From Clostridium sp. UBA4548 (GTDB taxonomy: Bacteria > Bacillota > Clostridia > Clostridiales > Clostridiaceae), in the NCBI RefSeq assembly GCF_002387895.1, contig NZ_DGLI01000025.1, positions 1 through 64,000 on the forward strand: a stretch of DNA of 64,000 nucleotides, read 5' to 3'. The notes under the pieces are model-generated. The model was given only the letters and a program-made list of their open reading frames with translations. It ran no database searches and had not been told where the DNA came from. Of this stretch, positions 54,639 to 62,496 are shown piece by piece. Position 1 is the first letter of the stretch; each line of letters begins with the position of its first letter. The position numbers were made by a program, and so were the translations under genes.

Positions 54639-56189
54639 ATGGATAAAATTAGATTTGGGGGAATGGCTACGGGGTTAGACACTGATACTATGGTTAAGCA
54701 AATGATGCAACCCTATAGAATGAAAGTAGATAAGTTTAAACAAGATAAACAAGTGTTACAATGGAAACAAGATATTTACAGAGACATTATTAAGGATATA
54801 AGAGATTTGAAAAGTTCTTTTTTTGATAATGCAAAACCTGAAAATAACCTATTGTCAATTAAAAATTATTCTGCATATAGTGTGACAAATAAAGATTCTC
54901 TAGTTGCTAATATCTCATCATCTACAACAGGAGTACTAGAAGGTACCTATACAGTAGATGTTAAGAATTTAGCGGAATCAGGTAAAATTACAGGTAACGT
55001 GATTAATAATGCTACCAGAGGAACAAAACTATCCGAGGCTACTGTGTTAGGAACTATCAATGCTACTGATAGTATAAAAATAACTGTAAATGGAGGTACT
55101 CCAATAGAAATTGTAGTGGGAGATACCAACATGACGTTGCAGCAATTTGCTGACAAAATATCCACAGAAACTAAAGGCGCAGCAGTAGCGAGATTTAGTG
55201 AACTTACAGGACAATTTACAATAGAAACAAAAACAACAGGGGATAATGCTAGCATCTCTGTTGAAAATGGAATTGGTTCTTTACTAACAAATTTAAAAAT
55301 AAACACATTAAGTGATTCTGGAATTAATGGATCTGTTGCCATAACAGACCCATCAGGAGCAACTAAATTACTTTCAAAAGAAAGTAATGATTTTAATATT
55401 GATGGTGTTTCTTATTCACTTAAAGGAAAAGGAGTTTCTACTGCAAGTGTGACAGCTGATAGTGACAAAACCTTTGATAAAATTGTGAGCTTTATAAATA
55501 AATATAATGAGTTAGTGGATAAAGTTACTAAAAAAACTGAGGAAAAAAGACAATATTCCTATTCACCTTTAACTGAAGATCAGAAAAAAGACATGAAAGA
55601 GGATGAAATCAAAAAGTGGGAAGAAAAGGCTCAAGAGGGTCTAATTAAAGGAGATAGTAGTTTAAAAGCTATGCTTTCTGAGTTGCGACTTGCATTTACA
55701 GATGCTGTGGAAGGTGCAGGAATAAGTCTTAAAGAAATAGGATTTTCTACATCTAAAGATACTACACAAAGAGGCAAAATATTCCTAAATGATAATTTGA
55801 CACCCGAAGATGCTAAGAAGAAGTTTTCAGAGGTAATGAAGACTAAAGGTAGTGAAGTTGTTAATTTATTTACAAAAGATGGTGTAGATATAAAGAATAA
55901 AGGAATAGTAAGAAGATTAGATTCTATAGTAGAAAAATATACTTCACCTTTTGGAGAAAAGGGTGTTCTTATAAAAAAAGCTGGTTTAAAAGGGAATAGT
56001 ACAGAGAATAGCAATATATTAACAGATCAAATGAAGGAAAAAGACAAAATAATACTAAACCTAGAGAAAAATTTAGCAGCAAGAGAAAATGCCTATTATT
56101 TAAGATTTGCTCAATTAGAAAAAGCTATGAATAATATGAATTCACAGTCTGCATGGCTAGCACAACAACTAGGCGGCGGGGCTCAGTAG
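54639..56189 (+). CDS. fliD: Flagellar filament cap protein FliD
   Basis: A 516-residue cap protein. The N terminus (IRFGGMATGLDTDTMVKQMMQPYRMKVDKFKQDKQVLQWKQDIYRDI) and the C terminus (ARENAYYLRFAQLEKAMNNMNSQSAWLAQQLGG) are the conserved FliD coiled coils around a variable head domain (about 110-400). The start follows GGTGGTGATATATT. Confidence 0.95.
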   Translation: MDKIRFGGMATGLDTDTMVKQMMQPYRMKVDKFKQDKQVLQWKQDIYRDIIKDIRDLKSSFFDNAKPENNLLSIKNYSAYSVTNKDSLVANISSSTTGVLEGTYTVDVKNLAESGKITGNVINNATRGTKLSEATVLGTINATDSIKITVNGGTPIEIVVGDTNMTLQQFADKISTETKGAAVARFSELTGQFTIETKTTGDNASISVENGIGSLLTNLKINTLSDSGINGSVAITDPSGATKLLSKESNDFNIDGVSYSLKGKGVSTASVTADSDKTFDKIVSFINKYNELVDKVTKKTEEKRQYSYSPLTEDQKKDMKEDEIKKWEEKAQEGLIKGDSSLKAMLSELRLAFTDAVEGAGISLKEIGFSTSKDTTQRGKIFLNDNLTPEDAKKKFSEVMKTKGSEVVNLFTKDGVDIKNKGIVRRLDSIVEKYTSPFGEKGVLIKKAGLKGNSTENSNILTDQMKEKDKIILNLEKNLAARENAYYLRFAQLEKAMNNMNSQSAWLAQQLGGGAQ

Positions 56190-56216
56190 GTGGATATACT
56201 AGACGAGAGAGGTTCC

Positions 56217-56558
56217 ATGACAAATTTATTCGAAGCATTAAAAGGATTTCAAGACTTAACTAAAACAATAATACATGATTTAAGAGAAGATGAAGTGGAC
56301 AAGCTTTTAGATTTAATAGAGGAAAGGCAGCAAATTATTAAAGTTATACAGAAACTTCAGTATAATACAAATGATTTTGAATTGTACTGTAAGAACTTTA
56401 ATATTATGGAATTGGAACAAGAAGCTGTCTTTTTAATTCAAGATAAGATGAAATGGACTCAAAATGAGATTAAAAAAGTTCAATCTGCTAAAAGTGCCAA
56501 TAATGACTATAATAGGGAGTTTTACAAAAATATAAAATTATTTGACAAACAAGTGTAA
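56217..56558 (+). CDS. fliT: FliT-like flagellar chaperone
   Basis: A 113-residue helical protein directly behind fliD, the usual place of FliT, the FliD export chaperone. The segment ALKGFQDLTKTIIHDLREDEVDKLLDLIEERQQIIKVIQ fits the family's amphipathic helices. The ATG at 56217 follows GAGAGGTTCC; a GTG at 56190 abutting the fliD stop would add nine residues. The assignment is by position and general likeness. Confidence 0.75.
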   Translation: MTNLFEALKGFQDLTKTIIHDLREDEVDKLLDLIEERQQIIKVIQKLQYNTNDFELYCKNFNIMELEQEAVFLIQDKMKWTQNEIKKVQSAKSANNDYNREFYKNIKLFDKQV

Positions 56559-56576
56559 AAATTTCCATATTTGCTA

Positions 56577-56603
56577 TAAAGCATTGTATTTATGTTTCGA
56601 TAA
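56577..56603 (+). promoter_or_regulatory. Sigma-28 type promoter of the first flagellin gene
   Basis: TAAA (56577-56580), exactly 15 bases and TTCGATAA (56596-56603). It lies 194 bases before the flagellin start, giving a long 5' leader. Confidence 0.82.
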
Positions 56604-56754
56604 ATGTAATATAGTTGTTAGCTTAAATTACTTATAGTCGAAAAATAAAAAAAGTTTTCAAAATACTATAAAGTAATAATAGTAAGAAACGATTATAAAA
56701 ATATAACCAATAATTACTAAGTTTTAAGAGTCAAAGACTTTTAAATATATAACA

Positions 56755-56789
56755 GTGCAAAAGGAATTGCACTTTAAATTCAAGGAGGG
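56755..56789 (+). promoter_or_regulatory. Candidate CsrA-binding sites in the flagellin leader
   Basis: GTGCAA (56755-56760) pairs with TTGCAC (56767-56772), presenting AAGGAA as a six-base loop with GGA at 56763-56765. A second GGA (56784-56786) is part of the Shine-Dalgarno AAGGAGGG (56782-56789). A loop GGA plus an SD GGA about 18 bases apart is the known layout for repression by a CsrA dimer, as in the Bacillus hag leader. Confidence 0.7.
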
Positions 56790-56797
56790 TATATAAA

Positions 56798-57634
56798 ATG
56801 ATAATCAATCACAATCTTAATGCTATGAATGCACACAGAAACATGTCTGCTAACAATGTTAATTCAGGAAAATCTATGGAGAAATTAAGCTCAGGGTTAA
56901 GAATAAACAGAGCTGGAGACGATGCTGCAGGACTTTCAATTTCTGAAAAAATGAGAGGACAAATCAGAGGATTAGATCAAGCTTCAAGAAACTCTCAAGA
57001 TGGTATTTCAATGATTCAAACTGCTGAGGGTGCTTTAAATGAAGTTCACTCAATTCTTCAAAGAATGAGAGAACTTGCAGTGCAAGGAGCAAACGATACA
57101 AACGTTACAATTGATAGAAGTTCAATAGCTTCTGAATTAACTGCACTAAATAGTGAAATTACAAGAATTAAAGACAATACTACATTTAACACTAAAAAAT
57201 TATTAGATGCATCTGCAGATGTAGTTAAAATTCATGTTGGTGCTGACGCAGGCCAGGTTATGGAGTTAGATTTTAAAACTGCAGGAATAGACTTAGGTGA
57301 TGTTGTGGATAATACAGCAGTTGCTGCAGGTAAAGTTGAAGTTGAGACAAGTGATAAAGCATCTACAGCAATTACAGCTATCCAAAAAGAAATTGATAGC
57401 GTATCATCTGGTAGATCTGCTCTTGGAGCATGGCAAAACAGATTAGAGCACACAATCAACAACTTAAACAACTCTTCAGAAAACTTACAAGCTGCTGAGT
57501 CAAGAATAAGAGATGTAGATATGGCTAAAGAAATGATGAGTTTCTCTAAAAATAATATATTATCTCAAGCTGCTCAAGCAATGCTTGCACAAGCTAACCA
57601 AGCACCACAAGGAGTTCTTCAATTATTAAGATAA
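56798..57634 (+). CDS. hag: Flagellin 1
   Basis: A 278-residue flagellin made almost only of the D0/D1 coiled-coil ends: N-terminal KLSSGLRINRAGDDAAGLSISEKMRGQIRGLDQA and C-terminal AESRIRDVDMAKEMMSFSKNNILSQAAQAMLAQANQ. The central variable region is very short (about 140-195), so there are no D2/D3 domains. Ser/Thr residues there are possible O-glycosylation sites for pseudaminic acid. It is under a sigma-28 type promoter and a leader with likely CsrA sites, and is followed by a terminator at 57648. Confidence 0.96.
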   Translation: MIINHNLNAMNAHRNMSANNVNSGKSMEKLSSGLRINRAGDDAAGLSISEKMRGQIRGLDQASRNSQDGISMIQTAEGALNEVHSILQRMRELAVQGANDTNVTIDRSSIASELTALNSEITRIKDNTTFNTKKLLDASADVVKIHVGADAGQVMELDFKTAGIDLGDVVDNTAVAAGKVEVETSDKASTAITAIQKEIDSVSSGRSALGAWQNRLEHTINNLNNSSENLQAAESRIRDVDMAKEMMSFSKNNILSQAAQAMLAQANQAPQGVLQLLR

Positions 57635-57647
57635 TTTGGTGCAATAG

Positions 57648-57678
57648 AAAGGCTAGAGAACTCTCTAGCCTTTTTATT
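57648..57678 (+). terminator. Terminator between the two flagellin genes
   Basis: An 11-bp perfect stem (57648-57658 with 57663-57673) followed by TTATTAT. No promoter fits between it and flagellin 2, so the second gene probably depends on read-through or on a site within flagellin 1. Confidence 0.82.
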
Positions 57679-57713
57679 ATCAAATTTCTTTTTAGTTAAA
57701 GGAGGGTGGTATT

Positions 57714-58550
57714 ATGATTATTAATCATAACTTGCGTGCAATGCAAGCTCATAGAAGTGGCAAGGAAAAAAATGTAAACATAGGTAAGTCAGCTGAAAAA
57801 CTTTCGTCAGGATTAAGAATAAACAGGGCTTCAGATGATGCAGCAGGTCTGTCTATATCAGAAAAAATGAGAGGCCAGATAAGAGGACTTGGACAAGCTT
57901 CTCGAAATGCCCAAGATGCAATTTCTCTAACTGATGTAACAGAAGGGGCATTGAATGAAATTCAAGCATCTCTTCATAGGCTTAGAGAACTAGAAGTTCA
58001 AAGATGCAATGATACTAATGTTACTATAGATAGGGAAGCTATTGAAAAAGAGATGAGTGAAATTTTATCAAATATTAACCAGATTGCTGAAATTACATCC
58101 TTCAATGGCATGAAATTATTAAATGGTTCAATACCAGAAGTAACTGTTCAAGTAGGAGCAGATGAAAATCAGTTAATGAAGATTAAATTTAGTGCAGATA
58201 AGGACTTTACAATACCTTTCGGATTAGATTTACCTGAATCTAGTATGTTGGCACCATATGGTACTCCAGGATTAAATAAGTTAGACATACCTAGAGTAGA
58301 CAAAGCTCTTGAAAAGGTTTCTTCCCAAAGGGGAGATTTAGGAGCTACGAGAAATGCACTTGAGCATGCTATAAATAATTTGAATAATGGACAAGAAAAT
58401 ACACAAGCAGCAGAGTCAAGAATAAGAGATGTGGATATGGCAAAAGAGATGATGATATTATCAAAGGAAAATATTCTAATGCAATCATCACAAGCCATGC
58501 TAGCTCAAGCTAATCAAGCACCACAAAGGATTCTTGACCTTTTAAAATAA
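57714..58550 (+). CDS. hag: Flagellin 2 (divergent paralogue)
   Basis: Also 278 residues, with the same conserved ends as flagellin 1 but a different middle (IPEVTVQVGADENQ...ESSMLAPYGTPGLNKLDIPRVDK). In the D1 segment LRELEVQRCNDTN it replaces the usual LRELAVQGAN: an acidic residue replaces Ala, and a Cys appears, which is rare in flagellins. The Shine-Dalgarno is AAAGGAGGGTGG, without the upstream GGA hairpin present before flagellin 1. A c-di-GMP riboswitch starts right behind its stop. Confidence 0.93.
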   Translation: MIINHNLRAMQAHRSGKEKNVNIGKSAEKLSSGLRINRASDDAAGLSISEKMRGQIRGLGQASRNAQDAISLTDVTEGALNEIQASLHRLRELEVQRCNDTNVTIDREAIEKEMSEILSNINQIAEITSFNGMKLLNGSIPEVTVQVGADENQLMKIKFSADKDFTIPFGLDLPESSMLAPYGTPGLNKLDIPRVDKALEKVSSQRGDLGATRNALEHAINNLNNGQENTQAAESRIRDVDMAKEMMILSKENILMQSSQAMLAQANQAPQRILDLLK

Positions 58551-58679
58551 TTTTGTTTAAGGGCAAAGCTATAGAAATGTAGTGACGCAAAGCCGTGGGT
58601 CTTCATTAAGTTATAAAACTAATAAGATTGCCAGGTTGCTATTAATTTAAGTAATAGTACACTGCTATTACTTTTTTTT
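58551..58679 (+). promoter_or_regulatory. c-di-GMP-I (GEMM) riboswitch with terminator
   Basis: The aptamer shows the conserved AAGGGCAAAG (58559-58568), a P2 stem closed by a GAAA tetraloop, GACGCAAAGCC (58584-58594) and the 3' signature GCCAGGTTGC (58630-58639). Behind it, AAGTAATAG (58649-58657) pairs with CTATTACTT (58665-58673) and is followed by six T, a terminator. Its left arm can instead pair with CTATTA (58639-58644), which overlaps the aptamer's 3' edge. If the folded aptamer keeps that strand, c-di-GMP would favour termination (OFF); this sign is inferred. Target: the vWA/IPT gene. Confidence 0.85.
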
Positions 58680-58707
58680 ATAAATATTTTATTAGGAGGG
58701 AAATGTT

Positions 58708-61700
58708 ATGAAATCAAAAAAAGGACTTTCTTCTTTTTTAGTACTGCTTTACATGGTTACATTTATACTACCGACAAACATTGTTAAAGCAGCTACTGAG
58801 TATGTTTCTGTTACTAAAACAGTGAATGTTACTCAAATGACTAACGAAGAAGAAGCAGAAGTTACACTATCAATTAAAGGAACACCGCCAGTAGATGTGG
58901 TAAAGCCAAATGATGTTGTATTGATAATTGATAAGTCAGGAAGTATGGGTACAGAAAAGATGGAAGCTGCTAAAAGTGCAGCAAAATCTTTTATTGATTT
59001 AATGGATATGACTAAGCATCAGGTAGGTCTTGTGGATTTTAGTGATAATGCCTATGCTACACCATTAACCACTGATGTAACGGGCGTAAAAAATCGTATC
59101 AGCAATTTATCTGCAGGTGGAGGTACTCAAACCGGAGTAGCTATAAGATCAGCAATAAATGTTTTATCTAACCATAGACCTGAGGCGCAGCCAGTTATTG
59201 TTATTTTAACAGATGGTGCTGCTAGTAATACTCAGGATGCATTAAATGCTGCACAACAAGCTAAGGATTTAGGGATAGTATTTTATACTATAGCATTACT
59301 AGGGTCTACTGATAATCCAGATACAAATCAGTGGAATACTCTTCTTAAAAACATGGCAACTACTGAGCATCATCATCACTTCGTGCTAGGATCACAGGGA
59401 TTAGATGCAATATATAAAGCCATAGTACAAGAGATAGGTATTGCAAGTGCGTATAATGTAATTGTTAAAGATACAATTGCACCAAATTTCGAACTAGTTC
59501 CAGGTTCAGCAGATGGAAATATTCCTAAACCAACAATAAATGGTAATGAATTAACTTGGAACTTCTTAGAATTAAAGCAAGATACCTTAAATTTTACTTA
59601 TAAAATAAGGCATAAGTCGGGACAACCTATGGGAACTATACCAGTAGGCACAAATACTACAGTATCCTATAGCGATTTCGCTGGAGCAAAAAGAGAATTT
59701 ACAGTTACTTCACCTTCTATTACAGTTAAATATCCTGCACCAATAATTACTTCTATTGAAGCCGATAATGGAGAAATAGCTGGAGGAAATGAGGTAATAA
59801 TTAGAGGAGATAAATTCCGTCAAGGAGCTACAGTTCATTTCGGAGGCAAGTTAGCTACTAATGTGACAGTTGTAAATTCCAACGAAATTAGAGCAACGGT
59901 TCCAGCTAGCACTGTTGGAATCGTAGCTGTAAAGGTTACAAATGATGATAGTCAGTTTGCAACAACTAGCTATAGATACTGGGCTAGTCCAGTAATTACA
60001 AAGATTAACCCTAACAATGGACCTCTAGAAGGAGGCAATATTGTTGCTATAGAAGGAAATTACTTTGCTAGTGGAATTAAAGTTTTCTTTGGTACAGTTG
60101 AAGCACGTGCTACTTATAAGAATCCAATGCTAGTCTATGCTTATGTTCCTCAAGGTGTTACTCCAGGAACGGTAGACCTAACATTAACAAATGTAGACGG
60201 AACTACAATAACTAGACCAAGTGCATATACTTACAATGGGAACCCTACACCGGCAATTACATCTATAACGCCTAATTCAGGAGAGTTAAAGGGTGGAAAT
60301 GTAGTTACAATCGCAGGTTCAAATTTAGAAAAAGTTAGTTCAGTGAAGTTTGGAGAAATCGAGGGAACTAGCTTAACCATCATAGATGGAAATACTATAA
60401 AGGTAACAATTCCTGCTGCTACTGCAGCTTCGGTTGTTGACGTAACTGTAGTTAATGCAGATGGTCAAACGGCTAAGCTATCTTCAGCATACACGTATGT
60501 TGAACCACCAAAACCATTAGCACCTACAATTATTTCACTTACACCTAATGAAGGACAGTTAGTCGGTGGAGAATATGTGTATATAAGTGGAACTAACTTT
60601 CAAAGTGGTCTTACTGCTAAACTAGGCGGTGTTCAAGTACCTATTGCAACTTATTATGATTCTACTAAGTTTAGAATAAAAATACCGGCTGGTACTGTAG
60701 CAGGTGCAGTAGATTTAGAAGTAATAAATCCTGATGGACAAGCTACGATATTGCCAGGAGCATATACTTATTTAGCGCCACCACCACCACCAGCACCCAA
60801 TATTACAAGTTTATCACAAACTCAAGGATTAATAACTGGTGGAGAATATTTATATGTTTATGGAACGGGATTCCAAAATACCCTTGCTGTTAAGCTAGGT
60901 GGTGTTGAAGTACCTGTTGCAACTTATTATGATTCTACTAAATTTAGAATAAAAATACCAGCAACTACTATAGAAGGTGCTGTGGATTTAGAGGTTATAA
61001 ACCCAGATGGACAGGCTACAAGGTTACCTGGAGCGTATACTTATTTAGCACTCCCACCAGCACCAGCACCAACAATTACAAGTCTATCACAAACCACTGG
61101 ACTTACAATTGGTGGAGAATATGTATATGTTAACGGAACTGGTTTCCAACCAAATCTTACTGTAAAGTTAGGTGGTGTTGAGATACCGGTAGCTACTTAT
61201 TATAGTAATATAAAATTTAGGATAAAAATGCCACAAACTACTACAGCAGGCCCAGTAGACTTAGAGATAATAAATCCAGACGGGCTAAGTGTTATGCTTC
61301 CAGCTGCATATACTTACACGTTGCCAGTACCAACTATAACTAGTTTATCGGCAAATACTGGTTCTTATAGTGGAGGATATTCAAATTTCATTAGTGGATC
61401 ATTTTTTGATCCAAACGCAAAGGTATATATAAATGGTATTGAGGTAAACTCATATTTTAGTACTACAAATCAAATTAAAATATTATCGATGCCTTCTGCT
61501 GAGTCATTAGGATTACCTATTCAGGGAGGTACTGTTGATGTAGAAGTAAGAAATCCAAGTGGAATTACTGCAACTACAACTTTTACTTATCAGGCTAAGC
61601 CTTCAATTCCAGTTCCAGTTATTACGAAAACAGTAGTTACAGGTAGTAGCGTATCAGCGGGACCTATAACGGGTGGAACATACCTCTATTTTTATGGTAC

Positions 61701-61899
61701 TGGTTTTGCTGCTAACATGAAGTTAAGAATATATAACCCATCAGGTACTGTAATACATGAAAGTATATTAACTAATTTTTATAATGCTACTTATGCAAGA
61801 CAAAAGATGCCAGCAGTTTCAAGTTCAGGTATCTATAAGTTGACTTTGGTTAATTCAGAAGGCATTGAAAGTAATGCAATGTTTTATGAATATAAATAG
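58708..61899 (+). CDS. Secreted vWA-domain protein with eight IPT/TIG repeats
   Basis: A 1063-residue surface or secreted protein. Residues 1-29 form a signal peptide (cleavage after IVKAA likely). A von Willebrand A domain (about 65-245) has an intact metal-binding site DKSGSMG (Asp75, Ser77, Ser79). After a spacer, eight immunoglobulin-like IPT/TIG repeats run from about 347 to the end (PxIxSLxPxxG...GGxxVxIxGxxF). Repeats 4-6 are nearly identical. No LPXTG, SLH or other wall anchor is visible. Such proteins act in adhesion; here expression is gated by a c-di-GMP-I riboswitch. The start follows TTAGGAGGGAAATGTT. Confidence 0.9.
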   Translation: MKSKKGLSSFLVLLYMVTFILPTNIVKAATEYVSVTKTVNVTQMTNEEEAEVTLSIKGTPPVDVVKPNDVVLIIDKSGSMGTEKMEAAKSAAKSFIDLMDMTKHQVGLVDFSDNAYATPLTTDVTGVKNRISNLSAGGGTQTGVAIRSAINVLSNHRPEAQPVIVILTDGAASNTQDALNAAQQAKDLGIVFYTIALLGSTDNPDTNQWNTLLKNMATTEHHHHFVLGSQGLDAIYKAIVQEIGIASAYNVIVKDTIAPNFELVPGSADGNIPKPTINGNELTWNFLELKQDTLNFTYKIRHKSGQPMGTIPVGTNTTVSYSDFAGAKREFTVTSPSITVKYPAPIITSIEADNGEIAGGNEVIIRGDKFRQGATVHFGGKLATNVTVVNSNEIRATVPASTVGIVAVKVTNDDSQFATTSYRYWASPVITKINPNNGPLEGGNIVAIEGNYFASGIKVFFGTVEARATYKNPMLVYAYVPQGVTPGTVDLTLTNVDGTTITRPSAYTYNGNPTPAITSITPNSGELKGGNVVTIAGSNLEKVSSVKFGEIEGTSLTIIDGNTIKVTIPAATAASVVDVTVVNADGQTAKLSSAYTYVEPPKPLAPTIISLTPNEGQLVGGEYVYISGTNFQSGLTAKLGGVQVPIATYYDSTKFRIKIPAGTVAGAVDLEVINPDGQATILPGAYTYLAPPPPPAPNITSLSQTQGLITGGEYLYVYGTGFQNTLAVKLGGVEVPVATYYDSTKFRIKIPATTIEGAVDLEVINPDGQATRLPGAYTYLALPPAPAPTITSLSQTTGLTIGGEYVYVNGTGFQPNLTVKLGGVEIPVATYYSNIKFRIKMPQTTTAGPVDLEIINPDGLSVMLPAAYTYTLPVPTITSLSANTGSYSGGYSNFISGSFFDPNAKVYINGIEVNSYFSTTNQIKILSMPSAESLGLPIQGGTVDVEVRNPSGITATTTFTYQAKPSIPVPVITKTVVTGSSVSAGPITGGTYLYFYGTGFAANMKLRIYNPSGTVIHESILTNFYNATYARQKMPAVSSSGIYKLTLVNSEGIESNAMFYEYK
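60512..61320 (+). repeat. Three near-identical IPT-repeat coding units
   Basis: Three units of about 273 bases (starting near 60512, 60787 and 61060) encode 'GGEY.Y..GT.FQ..L..KLGGV..P.ATYY...KFRIK.P...GAVDLE.INPDG'. Long stretches are identical or nearly so at the DNA level between units 1 and 2, the mark of recent duplication and of possible length variation. Confidence 0.8.
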
Positions 61900-61913
61900 A
61901 TTTTAGTTATTGG

Positions 61914-61943
61914 CCTCTCACATAGCTGTGGGAGGTTTTTTTA
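61914..61943 (+). terminator. Terminator of the vWA/IPT gene
   Basis: A 9-bp stem with one T-G pair (61914-61922 with 61927-61935) and a 4-nt loop, followed by seven or more T. Confidence 0.85.
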
Positions 61944-61952
61944 TTAAGGGAT

Positions 61953-61979
61953 TAAAGAATTTTATATATTTTACGATAA
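61953..61979 (+). promoter_or_regulatory. Sigma-28 type promoter of the small protein / Maf pair
   Basis: TAAA (61953-61956), exactly 15 bases and TACGATAA (61972-61979), just after the terminator of the preceding gene and 140 bases before the next start codon. Confidence 0.65.
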
Positions 61980-62118
61980 AATTAATAAATGCAAAAACTA
62001 ACTTGTATTTTATTATGAACCTTAATTAAAGTATGTTAAAATAGAATACAATAACAGGATAGTTATGAAATCTATAAATAACCTTTAATTTTATAGCAAA
62101 ACAAAGGAGCGTAAATAT

Positions 62119-62475
62119 ATGAAAAAAAAACAAGAATTATTAGAAACTAGCCAGCAATTTATTATTGAAATCCTTAAAGATATTGATGATATAAGTAACT
62201 TATTATTAAAAGATAAAGAAGAAGAAGCGTTAAATGCAATTGCAAGTTTAACACAAGGGTTGGACGATCTAATGCAAGCTGTATCATTAACCGTAGATAA
62301 ACAAAATAGTAAAATAAATATTGAAGATATGATGGAAAAGTTACATGAAATGTTTGAAGCGATTCAGCGAAGTGACTTTGTATTATTAGGAGATATATTA
62401 AATTATGAAATTAATCTAATTCTTAAAATTTGGCACCTTGAGATAATTTCTATTCTTGGAAAAAGTGTTTTGTAA
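62119..62475 (+). CDS. Small helical protein of unknown function next to Maf
   Basis: A 118-residue, probably all-helical protein without signal peptide or membrane segment. Amphipathic stretches such as ISNLLLKDKEEEALNAIASLTQGLDDLMQAV and MMEKLHEMFEAIQRSDFVLLGDILNYEI recall flagellar export chaperones (FliS/FliT/FlgN size and composition), but no family is assigned. It lies 21 bases before the Maf-type glycosyltransferase, behind a sigma-28 type promoter, so a role in flagellin handling or glycosylation is plausible. The start follows AAAGGAGCGTAAATAT. Confidence 0.72.
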   Translation: MKKKQELLETSQQFIIEILKDIDDISNLLLKDKEEEALNAIASLTQGLDDLMQAVSLTVDKQNSKINIEDMMEKLHEMFEAIQRSDFVLLGDILNYEINLILKIWHLEIISILGKSVL

Positions 62476-62496
62476 AATAGAGGAGTTATAAGAATT

